The notes below the pieces were generated by a model that did no database searches, was not told the DNA's origin, and saw nothing but the letters and a program-made list of their open reading frames with translations. This document shows, in pieces, positions 7,863-10,806 of a stretch of 10,806 nucleotides of DNA (the first letter of the stretch is position 1; every line of letters begins with the position of its first letter). This DNA is from an uncultured Bacteroidales bacterium (GTDB taxonomy: Bacteria; Bacteroidota; Bacteroidia; Bacteroidales; Bacteroidaceae), in the NCBI GenBank assembly GCA_947367415.1, contig CANBEE010000078.1, positions 1 through 10,806 of the forward strand. The letters are read 5' to 3'. A program made the translations under genes and the position numbers.

Positions 7863-10703
7863 TTATCTCCAAGCATCATCATACCTCTTACTCTTATTAT
7901 AGCAGAGTGGAGTACTTACCTGATGCACCACAGCAAAAGAAGATACGGCAATCGAGGTCGCTGTCTTCTTGTCCTGATCATATTCGTAGTCGCGAGCCAT
8001 CTTGTTGACTATACGGTCATTGGCATTGGCATCGATCACGATATGCTGGTTAGCCGCGTCGGTAATGGTGAGTACACCTCCCGCACTCTCAGAAGTAATA
8101 TTAACCGGTATACCCAAGTCAGAAGAGTAGAGCGACTGGTAAGTGGTCTCCTTCACATGATTATCGGCAAATACCGAGTTGTTCTGGAAATGATAGCGTA
8201 CAAAAGCACGTACAGCATCAATCATCTTCTTGGCCTTTGCCTTGCCTGCTGCTTCCTCTTCGCTGGTAGCGTCTTCTGATGTGGCTGCTTCGTAGATTGC
8301 ATTTATCTGCTCATGTGTAGGGAGTCCCATCTGCTCGTGTGCAATCTGCATGGCTGCATTATCCGGAGCATAAAGTGTATAGTTGTAACCATTCAGGAAG
8401 TTCACATTGTTATCCAATGCTCTGCCTTCCTTTCCTGAGAACACGATATATCGATCTATAGGAGGAGTCTGTCCCTCTTCCATTGCCGTACTACTGATTC
8501 CTGCCCATGCCATGAGTGTCTTGTCCTCAAAGGTATTGCACAAGTCGAGGAATGCCTGGAAACGTTCACTGTTTCCTGTGAGCACCTGACTGACACTTGT
8601 GATACAGGGCTGGATAAGACCGTCTATCTGGAAAGCCCAACCGTTGGCCTGCTTCCATCCTCTTACAATCTTGGCAGGTTCCACGCCATTATCTACCTGT
8701 GCACCACCATAGATAGTACCTGAATAGATGTCATTACCGGCATCCACGAAATCGGTAATCTTAATAGCTCCACCATGCTTGGTCAGGTAATAGTTGTTTA
8801 CAAGCTGCTCACCGGCATCGAGCACCACCGTGTTATAGTTAAGCATATCAGAAACCTGCGATGCATACGGAGATTTCGTAGCGTTGGATTCCATCTTTGC
8901 AATATCGAGCACTGTTTCATAGATGGAGTCAAGGTTGATTTCGCCTGTCGTTGGATTGAAGGGATGCAGCTTGGCACCATACGCCGTCTTGGGAGCACGT
9001 CCTGTAGTGTCAATGTAGGTGTAGAACTCCATAGCACGGGGTGTACTTGTACCCAACGATACGGGATCAATAAAGCACTTCTTCATGCTCTCGTTTGAGG
9101 GGATGAAGTAGAGGTAGTTGGACTTCATAGCCATCAGATAGTAGTACATATCAGCACCGAAGATAGCTGCATTGGCACCCGAAGTCTTGTCTTGCGAGAA
9201 GTATCCCATGATGGAGAGTTCGGGATAAATGATTGCCGGACCAATTACCGAGCGGAACTCGTCGGGCGCATACAGCTGCTTCATCTTATAGATGACACCA
9301 TTATTGGCTACCTTCACATCGTACTTACCATCAGTAACCTGTATGTCGTCTTTGGTCAGACCCATAAAGTCGCCCGAGCCATCATTGGTAATGGTACCAA
9401 ACTTACTGGGTACGGTGGCAACAAACGAGGTCTGTATCATATTGTTGACAAAGGTGGTAAGGATACCGTTACCTTTGTTGTACAACGCATCAAGGTTGGC
9501 AGGGAGGTTCTCCTTGGTGTTCTCCAAACCTTCGGCACCGTACAGCTCGATGAAGAAGTCACCTTCTCCACCAGGCAAGAAATAACTCTCTATAGCCTCA
9601 TCGGTAGGAACGAGGATAGCACCCATATCATCCAGGTAATTGGCCGCATCCGTTGACGAATAGTACTGGTTCCAACCCAAGTCCCACTCCAAACGGTTCG
9701 AGTTAGCTATCGCCACTCCTGAGGGAGCAAGTATGTTGGGAACACCGCCCTGAGAACGTGAGCTGAAATAGCGTATCTGGAAGATAGAGTCGATAACGGG
9801 CTGGCCATACTGCATTGCCCATGAATTGTAGTTTGTTGTAGTGGTGGCATCGTAGTAGGGTGCACTATGGTAATCTACGATACGCGAGATGAGCTTGGTG
9901 TTTTTCTCATTACGCAGCACCTGAGCAACGTTGCCGGGAGGCACCAACACATCCTCCACCTGATGGATATATCCATTCAGACAGGTGATATCCTGCTTCA
10001 GCACCTTAGTCTGATAGATATAGGCAGTCTCCGAGTTATCTATCGAGGCACCTACAGGCTCTCCGCGCAGTATGCCGAAGTCCGAGTCGGTACCCGTAGT
10101 AGTGATATTGTTGGCCAACATCTGCTCACGGGTGAAATGCACCATCATCGGGCGAGTGGCATCACTCACAACATGGATGCTGTTGTACCCCTTCCAATGT
10201 GAATTGTTCTTGGGCATTCCATCGGGAGTAGCGATATGGGTGATAGAGTCTATCACGCTGGCCGATGTCTCATGCTTTACCGCTCTGCCACGGCTCACAT
10301 TATTATCATCCTGCTTCACATTGGACAGCATACCGGCAAGCAGTGCATTGTCGAGCATGGAAGAATAGAGAATCTGCTTCTTCATGGCTTCGGACAGATC
10401 TTCGTAGCAGGTAGCCCCATACGGATTGTTTCCGTTTTGGAAGAAACGCTCGAAAGCCTCGTCATTGGCAGGGAAGACTGTCTTACTACCCGTCTTGGCA
10501 AGTACCTCGGCATACTCCAGGTCATCGACCAGCCGCAGATAAGTGTTAAATGTACCCTCTAGATGAGTACCCTTTCGAAGCTCCTCATAGATACTCTCAC
10601 CGAGCCATTCCGGCTTCGTGCCTTCGGGGACAAGCAATTCCCTCTCGCAAGAGGAAAGCATCGCCATGGCAACAAGAGATGCGCATAAAATGAGTTTTTT
10701 CAT
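7863..10703 (-). CDS. Large lipoprotein with about four FAS1 (fasciclin) domains, first gene of the operon
   Basis: The 946-residue protein starts MKKLILCASLVAMAMLSSC, a lipoprotein signal with lipobox LSSC (Cys19) followed by ERE, which suits surface display. FAS1-like units can be outlined by their repeating layout of an opening helix, an inner 'x-F/L-x-P-x-N/D-E/A' strand and a closing 'NG-hydrophobic-H' strand. Unit 1 is about 32-255 (TVFPANDEAFERFF; NGYIHQVEDVL). Unit 2 is about 256-480 (AILVPTDEAIESYF; NGVIYKMKQLY). Unit 3 is about 484-700 (LYFIPSNESMKKCF; NGWAFQIDGLI). Unit 4 is about 701-935 (YTLYAPDNAAM; the closing strand FAVVHQV). Units 1 and 2 are clear; 3 and 4 are more divergent. 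A low-complexity Glu/Ala/Lys stretch (809-826) is inserted in unit 4. No enzyme motif is visible. Coming first, ahead of SusC, it should be made in step with the transporter. Its length and domain number suggest an extended surface binder or adhesin; ligand unknown. Confidence 0.9.
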   Translation of the reverse strand: MKKLILCASLVAMAMLSSCERELLVPEGTKPEWLGESIYEELRKGTHLEGTFNTYLRLVDDLEYAEVLAKTGSKTVFPANDEAFERFFQNGNNPYGATCYEDLSEAMKKQILYSSMLDNALLAGMLSNVKQDDNNVSRGRAVKHETSASVIDSITHIATPDGMPKNNSHWKGYNSIHVVSDATRPMMVHFTREQMLANNITTTGTDSDFGILRGEPVGASIDNSETAYIYQTKVLKQDITCLNGYIHQVEDVLVPPGNVAQVLRNEKNTKLISRIVDYHSAPYYDATTTTNYNSWAMQYGQPVIDSIFQIRYFSSRSQGGVPNILAPSGVAIANSNRLEWDLGWNQYYSSTDAANYLDDMGAILVPTDEAIESYFLPGGEGDFFIELYGAEGLENTKENLPANLDALYNKGNGILTTFVNNMIQTSFVATVPSKFGTITNDGSGDFMGLTKDDIQVTDGKYDVKVANNGVIYKMKQLYAPDEFRSVIGPAIIYPELSIMGYFSQDKTSGANAAIFGADMYYYLMAMKSNYLYFIPSNESMKKCFIDPVSLGTSTPRAMEFYTYIDTTGRAPKTAYGAKLHPFNPTTGEINLDSIYETVLDIAKMESNATKSPYASQVSDMLNYNTVVLDAGEQLVNNYYLTKHGGAIKITDFVDAGNDIYSGTIYGGAQVDNGVEPAKIVRGWKQANGWAFQIDGLIQPCITSVSQVLTGNSERFQAFLDLCNTFEDKTLMAWAGISSTAMEEGQTPPIDRYIVFSGKEGRALDNNVNFLNGYNYTLYAPDNAAMQIAHEQMGLPTHEQINAIYEAATSEDATSEEEAAGKAKAKKMIDAVRAFVRYHFQNNSVFADNHVKETTYQSLYSSDLGIPVNITSESAGGVLTITDAANQHIVIDANANDRIVNKMARDYEYDQDKKTATSIAVSSFAVVHQVSTPLCYNKSKRYDDAWR

Positions 10704-10806
10704 AAGAATTTTAAAGTATTGTTAGTATTGTTTTTCATCTTCATTGTCCATTCCGCAAATGAAGGAATCTCGTTATGATAGAATGCCAATAATTGCAAAA
10801 TAGACG
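10704..10806 (-). promoter_or_regulatory. Leader and probable promoter region of the FAS1-SusCD operon
   Basis: These 103 bases precede the first gene and no coding frame can be supported in them. On the minus strand the sequence next to the ATG is AT-rich (ACTTTAAAATTCTTATG) with no Shine-Dalgarno site, typical of Bacteroidetes. A TTCATTTG at 10763-10756 differs by one base from the Bacteroidetes -7 box TAnnTTTG, but the nearest upstream TTG is 23 bases away, longer than the usual 19-21, so the promoter may well lie there or beyond the window. No inverted repeat strong enough to call a riboswitch or operator was seen. Confidence 0.35.
10715..10732 (-). repeat. Exact 9-bp tandem duplication in the leader of the first gene
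   Basis: On the plus strand AGTATTGTT occurs twice in direct succession (10715-10723 and 10724-10732). On the transcript this reads AACAATACT twice, ending 11 bases before the ATG. It is an A-rich unstructured leader element, of the kind that can aid initiation in Bacteroidetes, or may simply be a slippage duplication. Confidence 0.6.

Noticed and set aside
1..10806. CRISPR array, tRNA, rRNA, insertion sequence or phage elements
   Set aside because: Almost all of the window is coding on the minus strand; no spaced direct repeats, tRNA-like cloverleaf, transposase or terminal inverted repeats were seen.

Overview
The window reads as a stretch of a Bacteroidales genome (Bacteroides, Phocaeicola or Prevotella type). 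The reasons are a SusC/SusD outer-membrane pair, lipoprotein signals with short lipoboxes and acidic residues just after the cysteine, start regions that mostly lack Shine-Dalgarno sites, and intermediate GC with AT-rich gene gaps. The species cannot be fixed from the sequence.

Every supportable gene is on the minus strand, so transcription runs from the right end to the left. In order of transcription the genes are: a 946-residue lipoprotein with about four fasciclin (FAS1) domains (10703-7863); a 1139-residue SusC-family TonB-dependent transporter (7836-4417); a 635-residue SusD/RagB-family lipoprotein (4402-2495); a lipoprotein of about 730 residues with two FAS1 domains and a C-terminal beta-rich domain (2457-277); and the start of a third small lipoprotein with FAS1-like sequence that runs off the left end (241-1). 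The gaps are only 14-37 bases and no terminator is visible, so this looks like one operon. The only non-coding stretch of any size is the 103 bases at the right end, which should hold the leader and perhaps the promoter.

The likely joint job is an outer-membrane uptake machine. SusC forms the TonB-driven barrel, SusD the lid, and the FAS1 lipoproteins would be surface partners that bind substrate, matrix or other surface proteins in place of the glycan-binding lipoproteins (SusE/SusF type) of classic loci. No glycosidase, lyase, sulfatase, peptidase or regulator lies in the window, so the substrate is open. The layout of SusCD embedded among FAS1 lipoproteins is a recurring but functionally uncharacterised arrangement in Bacteroidota, and it is the most interesting aspect here.

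The partial gene at the left end seems to lose its reading phase near base 82 and meets a stop in the restored phase. This could be a decayed gene or poor sequence at a contig end. The long plus-strand open frames are shadows of the real genes.
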